A stretch of 64,000 bases of DNA, from contig NZ_DLHM01000007.1 in the NCBI RefSeq assembly GCF_002483205.1, positions 62,001-126,000 on the forward strand. The letters are read 5' to 3'. The notes beneath the pieces are model-generated. The model was not told the origin of the DNA and made no database searches. It saw only the letters and a program-made list of their open reading frames with translations. The translations under genes were made by a program, and so were the position numbers. Shown piece by piece: positions 1 to 9,971 of this stretch. Source of the DNA: Flavihumibacter sp. UBA7668. Its GTDB lineage: Bacteria; Bacteroidota; Bacteroidia; Chitinophagales; Chitinophagaceae. Within the stretch, counting starts at the first letter, position 1. Every line of letters starts with the position of its first letter.

Positions 1-554
1 GTTGATTTCAGCTTTATTGCATTTGCCAGATCAGCGCCTGCTTCTGTAGCATCACCGCTAAGGAAAACCTCATTGGGGATTTCAGCAAAACCAGCCGGAC
101 GCTCCACTTCAATTGTTCTAACCAACTCGGATCTTTTCATATTGGTTCCTTTAGAAGCGATAACAGCCCAACTCATTTTACCCGTTTCAAGCGAACCAAT
201 ACCCGCCATATCCGCTATGCGATTAAGTTCTTTGTGACTAAGAGACAAACGATTCTGTACGCCGTTCCCATCTGATGTTATCTTGTAAATTGGTTCAGAG
301 AAATCACCCCCCTCTTCATCAAATGCCACTTCATACATTACCAGCGCTCCGTCTTCTGCTTTAGCATGATCCCATTCAAAACCCACAGATGCAGAAGTTG
401 CAGGCTCTAATTTAACAAACACATTATCGTTTGGCGCATAATACTGTGTTACACCGGTAATGTTCATATTAATGTCTCGATCATTCCTGGAACAGCTGAT
501 GAATGCTGTTGCTAACAGGAGGCAACCAGTGATGGTTAAAAGCAATCTATTCAT
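1..554 (-). CDS. SusE-like outer-membrane lipoprotein (3' end beyond window)
   Basis: Only the first ~184 codons are present; the gene runs off the left edge. The start is the ATG at 554-552, giving a short Sec signal followed by a lipobox ending in FISC, so the protein is a lipoprotein with the mature Cys near residue 21. The segment FAEIPNEVFLSGDATEAG near the cut end resembles the repeat start of SusE/SusF-type surface glycan-binding proteins, which follow SusC and SusD. It lies 29 bases downstream of the SusD gene, in the same direction, so it should be the third gene of the mannan SusCDE unit. The expected role is surface binding of mannan glycans next to the SusCD pore. The family call rests on position, lipobox and this one motif; the C-terminal domains cannot be seen. 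Confidence 0.72.
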   Translation of the reverse strand, partial: MNRLLLTITGCLLLATAFISCSRNDRDINMNITGVTQYYAPNDNVFVKLEPATSASVGFEWDHAKAEDGALVMYEVAFDEEGGDFSEPIYKITSDGNGVQNRLSLSHKELNRIADMAGIGSLETGKMSWAVIASKGTNMKRSELVRTIEVERPAGFAEIPNEVFLSGDATEAGADLANAIKLKS

Positions 555-583
555 ATAAGGAAGATTTATAAATTTTAAATGAG

Positions 584-2221
584 TTAGTTTCCGTAATTAG
601 GGTTCTGCGACAGATTTCCATTTCTGCCAATTTCTGATGCCGGAACCGGCCAGAGATAATGTTTGGTTCGATCAAATGTTCTGAGCTGCGCCCGGATATA
701 TCCATTGTCAATGGAGGGGTCTTCGTATTGTGCCCCATGTGCCCATCCGTTTAACACTTCTTCAGCAATTTTCCATCTGCGGATATCATCTACCCGCAGA
801 CCTTCCATAGCAAACTCTACTCTTCTTTCATTTCTGATTATTTCTGTCAGATCACCGGATGATGGAAAATTCAATGCAGCAGGATCAGTAAAACCGGCTC
901 GTGCCCGAAGCGGACGAATGGTTTGATTCCAGACTTCTTCATTAAACTGATTCATTGCCTGTTTCGCTTCTGCATACATCAACAAAACATCCGCATAACG
1001 AATCAGAATAAGATTTAATCCCGAATTAAATCCAGCAACCGCTGTTGGATCATAATATTTTTTCCAGAAATAACCGGTGGCTGTTCCCTGTCCGGATGGA
1101 TTGTATTCATTATTTGCAGCCGGATTCGGATCTGTTCCAGGCTCAATATAAATTGTTTGAGTTGTTCCATTTGCATTGGTCCAGGTTGAACCATGGTATA
1201 CTATGGTAGCAGTAAGTCTTGGATCTCTGTTTGCATATGGATTATTTTCATCAAAACCGGAACCTGCCGCATTAATTGCAAGTCCGTTTGTCATGGTATA
1301 ACTATCTACCAGTTCTTGCGTTGGTGCCAGGTTATTACCTCTCGCACCCGCAGAAAGAGGAACAAAGTCAATATGTTCACCCCAGGTACGAAGGTTTGGA
1401 ACGTATTGCAGATCCAATATTACTTCACTGTTGTACTCATTAGTGGGACTAAATACTGCAGAATAAGAAGACTGAAGACTGTAAGTGCCATTTGTACCCT
1501 GATCATTCATTAGTTCTTCACAAATGGAAACCACCTCATCCATACGATTCCCTTCATAGAGGAGTACTCTTGCCTTAAGTGCTTTGGCAGCACCTTTTGT
1601 AATACGACCCCGGTCGCCTGCAGGATATTGATTTCGGGTAGGTAACACAGCAGCTGCTGCATCCAATTCTGATAAAATAAAGCCAAGCACTTCTGCTCTC
1701 GGTGAGCGGGCAATAGCTTTTGCTTCATCCGGCGAAAGATCTGTTTTTATTAAAGGCACATCACCCCACCAGTTCATGAGTCGGAAATAATGAAAAGCCC
1801 GAACAAACCGCACTTCTCCTTTATTTCTTTCACGTAGGGACGCATCCATTGTGGTATTCTGATCTACATTATCCAGAAAAATATTGGCAGCTTTGATGCC
1901 GGTATAATAATAAGCCCACTCGCCTCTGAACCGATCCAGAGTTGGCGTAAAGTTTCCACTGGTAATTACATCCGGAAAGCCGGCACCAATTCCCAATCTT
2001 GTGTAGGCATTATCGCTCAATGCTTCATTGTAGAAAAAATACTGACTGGTATACATCCGGTTGTATACATTGTTCAGGGCATTATTTACATTGGCACCGG
2101 ATTGCCAGAAATTCAATTCAGTAAACCGGTCAATTGGCGTAAGATCCAGCTTTTTGCAACTCACCATCCCTGTTACCAGCATGAGCACCGTACTTAAGCG
2201 TTTTATTTGATTTGCAACCAT
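584..2221 (-). CDS. RagB/SusD family nutrient-uptake outer-membrane lipoprotein
   Basis: The 545-residue protein has a lipobox ending TGMVSC after a short signal peptide, so it is a surface lipoprotein. The N-terminal SusD-like part (NNVYNRMYTSQYFF, FVRAFHYFRLMNWWGDVPL) and the C-terminal SusD/RagB part (LIRYADVLLMYAEAKQAM, RRVEFAMEGLRVDDIRRWK, ending LWPVPASEIGRN) are both clear, and the length is normal for the family. SusD proteins bind oligosaccharides and form the lid of the TonB-dependent SusC pore. It lies 20 bases after SusC. The neighbouring GH92, GH125 and ROK kinase suggest alpha-mannan oligosaccharides as ligand (inference). Confidence 0.95.
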   Translation of the reverse strand: MVANQIKRLSTVLMLVTGMVSCKKLDLTPIDRFTELNFWQSGANVNNALNNVYNRMYTSQYFFYNEALSDNAYTRLGIGAGFPDVITSGNFTPTLDRFRGEWAYYYTGIKAANIFLDNVDQNTTMDASLRERNKGEVRFVRAFHYFRLMNWWGDVPLIKTDLSPDEAKAIARSPRAEVLGFILSELDAAAAVLPTRNQYPAGDRGRITKGAAKALKARVLLYEGNRMDEVVSICEELMNDQGTNGTYSLQSSYSAVFSPTNEYNSEVILDLQYVPNLRTWGEHIDFVPLSAGARGNNLAPTQELVDSYTMTNGLAINAAGSGFDENNPYANRDPRLTATIVYHGSTWTNANGTTQTIYIEPGTDPNPAANNEYNPSGQGTATGYFWKKYYDPTAVAGFNSGLNLILIRYADVLLMYAEAKQAMNQFNEEVWNQTIRPLRARAGFTDPAALNFPSSGDLTEIIRNERRVEFAMEGLRVDDIRRWKIAEEVLNGWAHGAQYEDPSIDNGYIRAQLRTFDRTKHYLWPVPASEIGRNGNLSQNPNYGN

Positions 2222-2241
2222 TGTTAAAGAGATTTTTGTAA

Positions 2242-5200
2242 TTAAAAGGTTATATCCAGTCCGGCTCCATAAAATACCGGCAATGGATAGGCACGTCCGC
2301 TATTTGCGCCTGCTCCCATTCCTGTGCTATTTCCAAATTCAGAATTTTCAGGATCAAGAAAATTCATATCTGTGATAGTGAATAAATTCTGGCCACTGAG
2401 GTAAATTCTTGCTTTCTGAATTTTTGCGCGTTCAGCCAGGTGCTTTGGAATAGAATAACCAATCTGGAGGTTTTTTAACCTTGCATACGCTGCATTAAAA
2501 AGATAAATATCTGAACCAGTGCGGTAGTTATTTGCATTTGACGGCGTTCCTGATTCAGCCAGACGCGGCCATTCTGCATTCGGATTGGTTGGTGTCCAGT
2601 AATCTGTCTGATGCTGGTACATGGTTCCGGAATAACCTACGTGAAATGGCTCCACAAGCTCACCTCTTACCATTACTTCACGGATTCCCACACCCTGCAT
2701 AAATACAACGGCATCAAACCCTTTCACATTTACTGAATAGGTAAGTCCAAATGTGTATCTGGGGAATGGATTACCCAGAATAAATTTATCGCGGTCATCA
2801 ATGGTGCCATCACCATTCTTATCTACAAACCGGACATCCCCCGGAACAACAGTTGCATTGGCAGGCTTTGGCAATGTCTCCACATCTCTAACATTCTGGA
2901 AATAACCTGCTACCCGGTATCCCTGATATACGGTAATTGGAAGTCCGACTCTGCGAACAAATTCAAATTCTTCCTTACGAAGCACCAGCTCTTCTGCACC
3001 GAATGTGTAATTCAATAATTTATTCAGGTTATCTGCCAGGTTTGCGTCGATTCTGTGGGTAAACAAACCTCCACGATGGGTATATCCAACCCGAACTTCC
3101 CAACCACGGTTCTGAACTTTTGCAGCATTATAGGGCGGGAAGCCTGCTCCGAATAATTCTGGTACATCTTCTCGTGCCACCAGGATATCTGAAGTGACTT
3201 TATTAAAAAAATCGAAGGAGAAATCAAGTTTATTATTAAAGGCTGTACCATCCAGCCCGATATTAAAAGTGGATGCTTTTTCCCAGGTCACTTCCGGATT
3301 TCCTAAGGAATAACCAGAACCACCTACAATTTCATTGTTGAATCCATACGCATTGGCATAATTAAAGAAAGTGGTCTGGTACTGATAAGCGCTGATATTC
3401 TGATTTCCCAACATACCATAGGATACGCGAAGTTTCAGGTCTCCAATTTTATCCTTATACCCCTGTAAAAAATTCTCCTCTGTTGCACGCCATGCAGCGC
3501 TAATGGAAGGAAATAAACCCCAGCGTATGGCTTTTGGGAAATTTGAAGAACCATCATACCTGAAATTAACTTCTGCAAAATATTTGTCGTCATAGGAATA
3601 ACCAACTCTTCCCAATAAGGAATTGAGGCTTGTTTCTGAAGTTCCCTGAACGGTATTGTTTGAATTCGGATCCACAACAGTACCGGTAGTTGGAACGCCC
3701 CAAACCGGATCTGTAAGTGTTTTACGAACATTACTTGCTTCAGTTTTGAAGGATTCATTGGTTCCTCCAAATAATGCGGAGATATCATGTTTGCCCAGGT
3801 TTTTTTTGTACTCCAGCAATAACTGAGTGTTTGTTAACAGCGATTTGCTATTGGCATCAAAAACCTCCCGATCCTGACCATATCTGCCACCTGGTACAAA
3901 CTCCAGTTCCAGCCGGCGGCCGAAAGAGGTATTGGATCGTACAGTTCCACCAAACACACCCCTGATTTTAAGATCTTTGGTAATTGCATATTCACCATTT
4001 ATACTTCCAAATATTTCGTCGTTGTTATAGGTTCTGTAACCGCCGTTTTCCAAAACAGCTTTCGGATTGAATTCTGATGATACAGCATTGGTAAGATAGC
4101 GACCCAAACTATCCTGAAAGTCATAAATCAACGGAACACGTGAAGCATCGATTATCAGGGTTCCTGCACTGGAAGAATGATCCCGTCCGTTTGATTTCGC
4201 ATAACCCAGGATGGTGTTCAATTTGAACTTGCCTATTTCAGTACTTTGATTGATCCGGAGATTATATCGTTTCCAGCCATAATCATCACCAATAAAATTA
4301 TTGGCCTGATCCATGTATCCAAATGAAACCATGTAGGAACTGGTTTGTCCACCACCTCTAACACTTACGCTATGGGTATGCTGAGGAGCGTTTTGCAGAA
4401 TATTTGAAAGCCTCCAGTTACCATTTCCTCTTGCGGCCAGCTCCTGAATCTCTGTTGGTGAGTAAATAGGTTGTCTGCCTGAATTAACCAGTGATTCGTT
4501 TTTATAATAGGCATTTTTCCAGCCATCAACAGGTTGTGCTGCAATATTCGGAGAGGTTACCCCATACATGCCATTGTAGGTCAAGCTAGGCTTTTGATTC
4601 TTACGGCCTTTTTTGGTTGTAACCAGGATAACTCCATTTGCAGCACGTGATCCATAAATAGCAGCAGTTCCCGCATCTTTTAACACAGAAACGGATTCCA
4701 CATCATTTGGATTCAGCAGATTAAGGTCACCCCCTACGATTCCGTCAATTACCACCAATGGATCATTGTTTCCCAAGGTTCCCAAACCACGAATATTGAT
4801 GCTTAATCCCTGACCGGGTTCGAAATTGGTTTGCTGAATAATTAGATTGGGAGAAACACCCTGAAGTGCCTGGCTCATATTAACAACAGGTTTCCCTTCA
4901 ATGGCATCCGTACCAATTTTATCCACTGCACCAGTAACTGATATTTTCCGTTGGGTACCATATCCAACAACGATCACTTCACCCAGGCTTCCATTCTGAG
5001 CCTGCAGTTGAATGGTGAAATTATCCTTGTCCAATGGCAATTCCTGCGTATCATAACCAACATAACTGATAATCAGGGCACCTTTTATTTCTGGTACGGA
5101 AAGCACAAAATTTCCATTGGCATCAGTAGAAGTAGCCAGTGTGGAATTTTTAAGCTGAACTGTTGCACCTGTTACCGGAGAATTTTTATCATCCATCACT

Positions 5201-5319
5201 TTACCGCGAACAGAAATACTCTGTGCTAGCAGTGAGGATGCTGATAAAAACAACAAAAAAACTAAAACGCCGATTTGACGGCCAATACGGTACACCGCAG
5301 GCGGCTTGAAACTATTCAT
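2242..5319 (-). CDS. SusC/RagA family TonB-linked outer-membrane protein (mannan locus)
   Basis: The 1025-residue protein has a signal peptide (VLVFLLFLSASSLLAQ), a carboxypeptidase-regulatory-like domain (ISVRGKVMDDKNSPVTGATV), the SusC TonB-box region (EVIVVGYGTQRKISVTGAV), a plug domain (SINIRGLGTLGNNDPLVVID, KDAGTAAIYGSRAANGVILV) and a long beta-barrel ending in the aromatic residue of GLDITF. There is no N-terminal STN domain, so it is not expected to signal to a FecR anti-sigma factor, unlike the second SusC in this window. It imports oligosaccharides bound by the SusD protein encoded 20 bases downstream, using TonB energy. A shared motif at 5351-5380 lies about 31 bases before its start. 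Confidence 0.96.
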   Translation of the reverse strand: MNSFKPPAVYRIGRQIGVLVFLLFLSASSLLAQSISVRGKVMDDKNSPVTGATVQLKNSTLATSTDANGNFVLSVPEIKGALIISYVGYDTQELPLDKDNFTIQLQAQNGSLGEVIVVGYGTQRKISVTGAVDKIGTDAIEGKPVVNMSQALQGVSPNLIIQQTNFEPGQGLSINIRGLGTLGNNDPLVVIDGIVGGDLNLLNPNDVESVSVLKDAGTAAIYGSRAANGVILVTTKKGRKNQKPSLTYNGMYGVTSPNIAAQPVDGWKNAYYKNESLVNSGRQPIYSPTEIQELAARGNGNWRLSNILQNAPQHTHSVSVRGGGQTSSYMVSFGYMDQANNFIGDDYGWKRYNLRINQSTEIGKFKLNTILGYAKSNGRDHSSSAGTLIIDASRVPLIYDFQDSLGRYLTNAVSSEFNPKAVLENGGYRTYNNDEIFGSINGEYAITKDLKIRGVFGGTVRSNTSFGRRLELEFVPGGRYGQDREVFDANSKSLLTNTQLLLEYKKNLGKHDISALFGGTNESFKTEASNVRKTLTDPVWGVPTTGTVVDPNSNNTVQGTSETSLNSLLGRVGYSYDDKYFAEVNFRYDGSSNFPKAIRWGLFPSISAAWRATEENFLQGYKDKIGDLKLRVSYGMLGNQNISAYQYQTTFFNYANAYGFNNEIVGGSGYSLGNPEVTWEKASTFNIGLDGTAFNNKLDFSFDFFNKVTSDILVAREDVPELFGAGFPPYNAAKVQNRGWEVRVGYTHRGGLFTHRIDANLADNLNKLLNYTFGAEELVLRKEEFEFVRRVGLPITVYQGYRVAGYFQNVRDVETLPKPANATVVPGDVRFVDKNGDGTIDDRDKFILGNPFPRYTFGLTYSVNVKGFDAVVFMQGVGIREVMVRGELVEPFHVGYSGTMYQHQTDYWTPTNPNAEWPRLAESGTPSNANNYRTGSDIYLFNAAYARLKNLQIGYSIPKHLAERAKIQKARIYLSGQNLFTITDMNFLDPENSEFGNSTGMGAGANSGRAYPLPVFYGAGLDITF

Positions 5320-5350
5320 ATGGATGCTTATTTAATCGTTCGTATTATAA

Positions 5351-5380
5351 AGTCACTTCAAAAGAAATAACCTGCTATTC
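5351..5380 (-). promoter_or_regulatory. Shared mannan-locus motif, copy 1 (before susC)
   Basis: In the transcription direction the site reads GAATAGC, 13 bases, TGAAGTGACT. The same two blocks with the same 13-base gap occur before the GH92 gene (9972-10001). The TGAAGTGACT block alone occurs before GH125 (7716-7725). Its downstream edge is 31 bases from the susC start codon. It could be an operator or an alternative-sigma promoter; no TAnnTTTG box overlaps it. Confidence 0.6.
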
Positions 5381-5396
5381 TGTTAAAAAAATTATT

Positions 5397-6272
5397 TCAC
5401 ACCGAATGTAATTTGGAAACATACCCTGCTGCTCCAACCAGAGCTGCAGATTCTCCAAGTTTTGAGATTTTAATTGTAATTGGAACGCGGCTTTGCTTCA
5501 ACTGATTTAGCAATGCGGGCGCAAACAAAGGATAAGCCAAAGAAATACTGCCACCAAGAATTATATACTCCCATTTATATTTATAATAATAGAAAAGCAG
5601 AAATTCGCCCAGATTTTTACCAAAATCATCAAAGAGTTCGGCAACTATATGCTGATCTCCCTGTTCCGTAATGGACAGGACATCCGTTAATATAAAACCT
5701 GTTCTTTTTTGATAATTTTCTACAAACCATCGGGTGGATAAATAATCTTCTGCTGTTCCCTGTTTAAATGGAGCACACCAAAGATTGGCATCGACGGCAA
5801 CATTCATTTCTGTTATTGCAGAACCAAATCCGGTTCCCAATGTAAAACCGGCAGTGTAATCCGGTAAATTTTCCTTTGCGACAAATAACTCGCCCTGTAA
5901 AAAACAGGCGGCGTCATTGGAAAAATGAATTCCTTCCGAATGTATCCCGAGAGAAGTAGAAATCAGGTTACGGATATTCAAACCATACAAAGAATCAAAT
6001 TTATTCTGGTTCTTCATATAGGAAATACCCTGTGTATAGTCAAATGGTCCAGGCATTGCAATGCCAACTTTACGAACAGGGAGCTCTGCGAAACAAATCG
6101 AGTCCTTTATTGCCAAAGCCCATTCATTAATAATTTCCGCCGAAGTTCCACCCGCATCAATTTTCCGCCGAATGCAGGAATTTTCAAGAACGACTCTTTT
6201 TTTACAATCAACTAATGCTGTGGCAATATGAGATCCACCAATATCAACACCTACAACTAAAGGAGAATTCAT
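5397..6272 (-). CDS. ROK family sugar kinase
   Basis: The 291-residue protein starts with the ROK/ASKHA phosphate-binding motif VVGVDIGGSHIATALVD and has the central PGPFDY, NDAACFLQGEL and LGTGFGSAI segments, matching the ROK kinase fold. It has no N-terminal helix-turn-helix, so it is a kinase rather than a ROK repressor. The usual Cys-rich zinc loop (CxCGxxGCxE) is replaced by CAPFKQGTAEDYLS, so the zinc site is missing. Its start overlaps the GH125 stop by four bases (ATGA), indicating translational coupling. The likely role is phosphorylation of a hexose released by the two mannosidases, such as mannose; the substrate is inference. Confidence 0.88.
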   Translation of the reverse strand: MNSPLVVGVDIGGSHIATALVDCKKRVVLENSCIRRKIDAGGTSAEIINEWALAIKDSICFAELPVRKVGIAMPGPFDYTQGISYMKNQNKFDSLYGLNIRNLISTSLGIHSEGIHFSNDAACFLQGELFVAKENLPDYTAGFTLGTGFGSAITEMNVAVDANLWCAPFKQGTAEDYLSTRWFVENYQKRTGFILTDVLSITEQGDQHIVAELFDDFGKNLGEFLLFYYYKYKWEYIILGGSISLAYPLFAPALLNQLKQSRVPITIKISKLGESAALVGAAGYVSKLHSV

Positions 6273-7687
6273 GATAAAAGATGTTTTCGCTCACGATAGG
6301 TTTTCCATAATAATTCCCCGAACAGGGTATTTGCCCAAGCAAACCAGGAGCGGGTGAAATTTTTTGGATCATCTTTATGGAAAGACTCATGCATGAAACC
6401 GGTATCTGCATGCGTTTTTCGTAATACTTCAATACAATCTGCAATTTCCTTATCGCTATTGCTGGTCATCGCTTTCATTATAATTGCCATTGGCCAGATC
6501 ATATCCTGCCCTACATGCGGACCGCCAATCCCTTCTGCTACTTTTCCTTTGAAGTAAAACGGATTATCATCAGACAGAATCATTTTTCTAGTATTCTGAT
6601 ACACCGGATCAGATACCGGAATTGCACCCAGATAAGGCATCGCCAACAAGGAAGGCACATTGGCATCATCCATCAACAATGTGGAACCAAATCCATCAAT
6701 TTCAAAAGCAAAAACTTTTCCATATTTTTTGTGGTCGACAATGGCATATTGCTTCAATGCTTTTTCTACCTCATTGGCCAGATTCAGCAAAGGTTGTGCT
6801 CCTGCGATATCCTGATGGATTGCTTTCAGCATTTCTGCTGCCTGCCGAAGACTGGTAACTGCAAAAAAGTTGGAAGGAATCAGGAATGAAAAGACAGTGG
6901 CATCATCACTTGGACGGAATGCGGAACAAATAAGTCCGATTGGTTTAACCGGATAACCATATCCCTTCATGGGTTGGGTATCAGTAGCATGCGGGGTAGT
7001 CCGTTGAAAATGATAGGATCCCAGATTTGCTTTTCTTTGTTGATCACGAAAAACCCTATAAATTGTTTGAATCGCTTTTTTCCAATCAGCACCATAAGGA
7101 CTATTATCTCCTGTCATTTTCCAATAGTGGTAAGCCAGTCGGATAGGATAACAAAGGGAATCAATTTCCCATTTGCGCTCATGCACCCCAGGCTGCATAT
7201 CGGTATGATCAGTTGCCCATTCGCCCCTTTTAGCCGGATCATTATAAAATGCATTGGCATAAGGATCTTTCAGAACACAACTGGTTTGGCGATTAATTAC
7301 CCCTGCAATAAGAGCCTTCAGTGCTGCATCTTCTTTCACCAATTGCAAATAAGGCCAAACCTGTGCAGAACTGTCCCTTAGCCACATGGCATCGATATCT
7401 CCTGTGATTACATACGTATCAGGTACGCCATTTTTTATTTCATGAAAAACTGTAGTATCTAATGTATTCGGGAAACAGTTGCCGAATAACCAGGCCAGTT
7501 CTTTGCTTTTAACTCCTGCCTGAAAACTGTTGATGGTTTGTTCAACTGCTTTGCTTGTAAATCGGCGTTTTGCAAGGGGCACCCTTACTTCCGGAAAAGT
7601 TTCATATGCAGCGAAAGAAGAGAACTGATTCAGTACCAGTCCGGCACCAAGCAAGCCTGAGTTTTGTAAAAAATGGCGACGTTTCAT
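6269..7687 (-). CDS. GH125 family exo-alpha-1,6-mannosidase
   Basis: The 472-residue protein matches glycoside hydrolase family 125 (metal-independent exo-alpha-1,6-mannosidases). The family's N-terminal RRFTSKAVEQTI segment, the DIDAMWLRDSSAQVWPYL active-site region, WEIDSLCYPIRLAYHYWKMT, and the C-terminal FMHESFHKDDPKNFTRSWFAW segment are all present. The N-terminus KRRHFLQNSGLLGAGLVL looks like a twin-arginine-type signal, so the enzyme is probably exported to the periplasm. It is translationally coupled to the ROK kinase and lies 80 bases after the GH92 gene. Together GH92 and GH125 would strip alpha-1,2/1,3- and alpha-1,6-linked mannose, as in known Bacteroidota mannan and high-mannose N-glycan loci. 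Confidence 0.93.
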   Translation of the reverse strand: MKRRHFLQNSGLLGAGLVLNQFSSFAAYETFPEVRVPLAKRRFTSKAVEQTINSFQAGVKSKELAWLFGNCFPNTLDTTVFHEIKNGVPDTYVITGDIDAMWLRDSSAQVWPYLQLVKEDAALKALIAGVINRQTSCVLKDPYANAFYNDPAKRGEWATDHTDMQPGVHERKWEIDSLCYPIRLAYHYWKMTGDNSPYGADWKKAIQTIYRVFRDQQRKANLGSYHFQRTTPHATDTQPMKGYGYPVKPIGLICSAFRPSDDATVFSFLIPSNFFAVTSLRQAAEMLKAIHQDIAGAQPLLNLANEVEKALKQYAIVDHKKYGKVFAFEIDGFGSTLLMDDANVPSLLAMPYLGAIPVSDPVYQNTRKMILSDDNPFYFKGKVAEGIGGPHVGQDMIWPMAIIMKAMTSNSDKEIADCIEVLRKTHADTGFMHESFHKDDPKNFTRSWFAWANTLFGELLWKTYRERKHLLS

Positions 7688-7715
7688 CGTTCAAAAAAAT
7701 ATTTAGTACTTAATA

Positions 7716-7725
7716 AGTCACTTCA
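7716..7725 (-). promoter_or_regulatory. Shared mannan-locus motif, copy 2 (before GH125)
   Basis: TGAAGTGACT lies 28 bases before the GH125 start codon, followed by a T/A-rich stretch as in the other copies. The upstream GAATAGC block of copies 1 and 3 is not at the expected spacing here, so this copy may be weaker or bound differently. Confidence 0.5.
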
Positions 7726-7767
7726 TATTTATTCTACCACCAGTCGGCCGCCATTTTTTTATTTTTT

Positions 7768-9939
7768 TTATCGGGTCTTTATAATCAGCTCACCTCCCTC
7801 ATTAAATAAGGTATGTGGTACAAAATACCCATCCAGCTTGTTATCATTCCAGTTGATCTGGTAAGGTGTACGGGTACCACCCTCATTGCTGATATGCACT
7901 TTTTTCCCATTGGGAAGTTTCCAGTTGATCTTATTAAACAATGGAACAGAAACAATATAATTGGTATCTGCAGGAGAAAGCGGATACACCCCCATAGCTG
8001 CAAATACATACCAGGACGACATTTCACCAGCATCATCCATCCCGCAAAGTGCTAAGCCCTCCGGACCAACTCCGTAAAGACTATCCATTATAAAATCCAG
8101 GATTTTCTGCGATTTTTCAGGTTTGTCAACAAAATGATAGGAATAAGGCGCTTCATGATCGGGCTGGTTGCCGTGGCAATACTGTCCGATCATGGTTTCC
8201 ACATTTCGGGCTATATAGGTCGGATTCCAGGGCAGGCTGAAGAGGGAATCAAGCTTGGATTCAAAAGCAGCTTTCCCTCCATATAGCTGAACAAGTGAAG
8301 GCATGTCATGCGGTGCGAAAAAAGACACCTGCCATGCATTGGCTTCCCGGTACATATATTCATAATAGGGGTACTGCGGATTAAAATTCTGGATCCACCC
8401 GCCAGTTTCCGAACGCCCGCGCATAAAACGCGTGGACGGATCAAATACATTTTTATAATTACGGGAGCGCTCCATCAGTATTCTATGATTGGCCGTATCA
8501 CCCAGTTTAGCTGCCAGTTGTGCCAGCGAATAATCGTCATAGGCATATTCCAGGGTTTTGGAAACACCAGCCTTTCCTTTGATTTCAACATTATGGATAC
8601 CAGCAATCTCGGGATCAGCTATGTACCCTTTTTCCATGTATTCATTCAGGTGAGGACGGCTTGGCCCTTCTTTGAAAGCATTATTTAAAAGTCCTTTATA
8701 TGCCTGTTGTACATTAAATCCATCAATACCTCGCAGATAGGATCCAGCGATAAATGGTGCGGCGTGATCACCATGGAAAAAAGTTGGTATAAAACCGGTC
8801 TTATCTCCCATATCGGTGAGCGATTGTATGATGTCAGCAGTTACTTTGGGCGACATCATACCCAGTAAAACCAGTTTGTTCCGATACGTATCCCACAATG
8901 AAGGAACCGTATAATAATTGAAGTCAGCCTTTACAACCTGATTTTTTACATCTGTGTATTCTCCGTTAATATCTGACCGTAAAGCAGGCCACAAAAAAGT
9001 TCTGTATAAAGAAGAATAAAATAATTGTTTTTTTTTTTCAGTTCCACCTTCCACCTGAATGCCAGCAAGTAATTTTTCCCAGGTCGCATTGGCGGCATTT
9101 TTGATTTCGGCAAAGGATTGTTCGCCAATTTCTTTCTCCAAATTTTCTTTTGCATTGGCAGTGCTCACATAGGAAAGACCTATTTTAAGTTCAACCGCTG
9201 GACTTTTTTCCTCCATTAATTTAAGAAAAGCTCGTCCTCCCCTGGTATTTTCTCCCTGTTTTTCCAGTTCAAACGGACTATTTAATTTTGCATAAAAATA
9301 TACCTGCTCACCTCCCATATCCTGCACACCCTGTACCGCAGCAGAATCGACCTGATCAATTTTCCAGCTCCTTACACGATTATTGGATCTTGCCAGATCA
9401 AATAATATGGATCGCGCTCCGGGTTTTGTAAATTCATATTGATGAAAAGCTGCACGCAGGGTTGAGGTCAATTTCACGTTGATTCCAAAATCCTGCAGCA
9501 CTACCTGATAGTATCCTGCGCCAGCTGATTCCTGCGTATGGTTATAGGCAGATTGAATCGGCTTGCTTGTATCAACTTCACCGGTAATTGGCAATACAGG
9601 CACATTGCAGAGATTCCAATGTCCTTTGTTAGTATGTGCGAAACCAATTATTACAGAATCTTCATATTCATAACCGGCACCTGATCCATATTCTGTAATC
9701 GGACTTACCTGAACCATGGCATTGGGAAGAGCTGCACCGGGATAGGTTAATCCCGACCAGGGACGCCATCCATCCGGAACCCGAAAACCAACAATGGCCG
9801 AATCCGTGAGTGGAGTTGTGCCAAGAAATGGATTTACATACTTTGCAACATCATCGTCTGTACCCGTTGGCAGATTTGTTTTACAGGCAATAGCGGAAAC
9901 CAAAAAGATCGGCATCCATAACTTAAGTAGATCTCGCAT
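7768..9939 (-). CDS. GH92 family alpha-mannosidase (lipoprotein)
   Basis: From the ATG at 9939 the protein has 723 residues. It has the GH92 hallmarks: FLGTTPLTDS near the start, YPGAALPNAMVQVSPIT, GYEYEDSVIIGFAHTNKGHW, TFLWPALRSDINGEYTDV, ANAWQVSFFAPHDMPSLVQL and GMDDAGEMSSWYVFAAMGVY, ending in the usual beta-sandwich. GH92 enzymes are calcium-dependent exo-alpha-mannosidases. A lipobox (LVSAIAC) predicts membrane anchoring. A start 21 bases upstream (9960) is possible. I prefer 9939 because it gives a compact lipoprotein signal and places the shared upstream motif 32 bases away, as for susC (31) and GH125 (28). It is the first gene of the mannan locus. Confidence 0.94.
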   Translation of the reverse strand: MRDLLKLWMPIFLVSAIACKTNLPTGTDDDVAKYVNPFLGTTPLTDSAIVGFRVPDGWRPWSGLTYPGAALPNAMVQVSPITEYGSGAGYEYEDSVIIGFAHTNKGHWNLCNVPVLPITGEVDTSKPIQSAYNHTQESAGAGYYQVVLQDFGINVKLTSTLRAAFHQYEFTKPGARSILFDLARSNNRVRSWKIDQVDSAAVQGVQDMGGEQVYFYAKLNSPFELEKQGENTRGGRAFLKLMEEKSPAVELKIGLSYVSTANAKENLEKEIGEQSFAEIKNAANATWEKLLAGIQVEGGTEKKKQLFYSSLYRTFLWPALRSDINGEYTDVKNQVVKADFNYYTVPSLWDTYRNKLVLLGMMSPKVTADIIQSLTDMGDKTGFIPTFFHGDHAAPFIAGSYLRGIDGFNVQQAYKGLLNNAFKEGPSRPHLNEYMEKGYIADPEIAGIHNVEIKGKAGVSKTLEYAYDDYSLAQLAAKLGDTANHRILMERSRNYKNVFDPSTRFMRGRSETGGWIQNFNPQYPYYEYMYREANAWQVSFFAPHDMPSLVQLYGGKAAFESKLDSLFSLPWNPTYIARNVETMIGQYCHGNQPDHEAPYSYHFVDKPEKSQKILDFIMDSLYGVGPEGLALCGMDDAGEMSSWYVFAAMGVYPLSPADTNYIVSVPLFNKINWKLPNGKKVHISNEGGTRTPYQINWNDNKLDGYFVPHTLFNEGGELIIKTR

Positions 9940-9971
9940 GGGCTTGAAGGATTTATCCATAAATCAATAAT

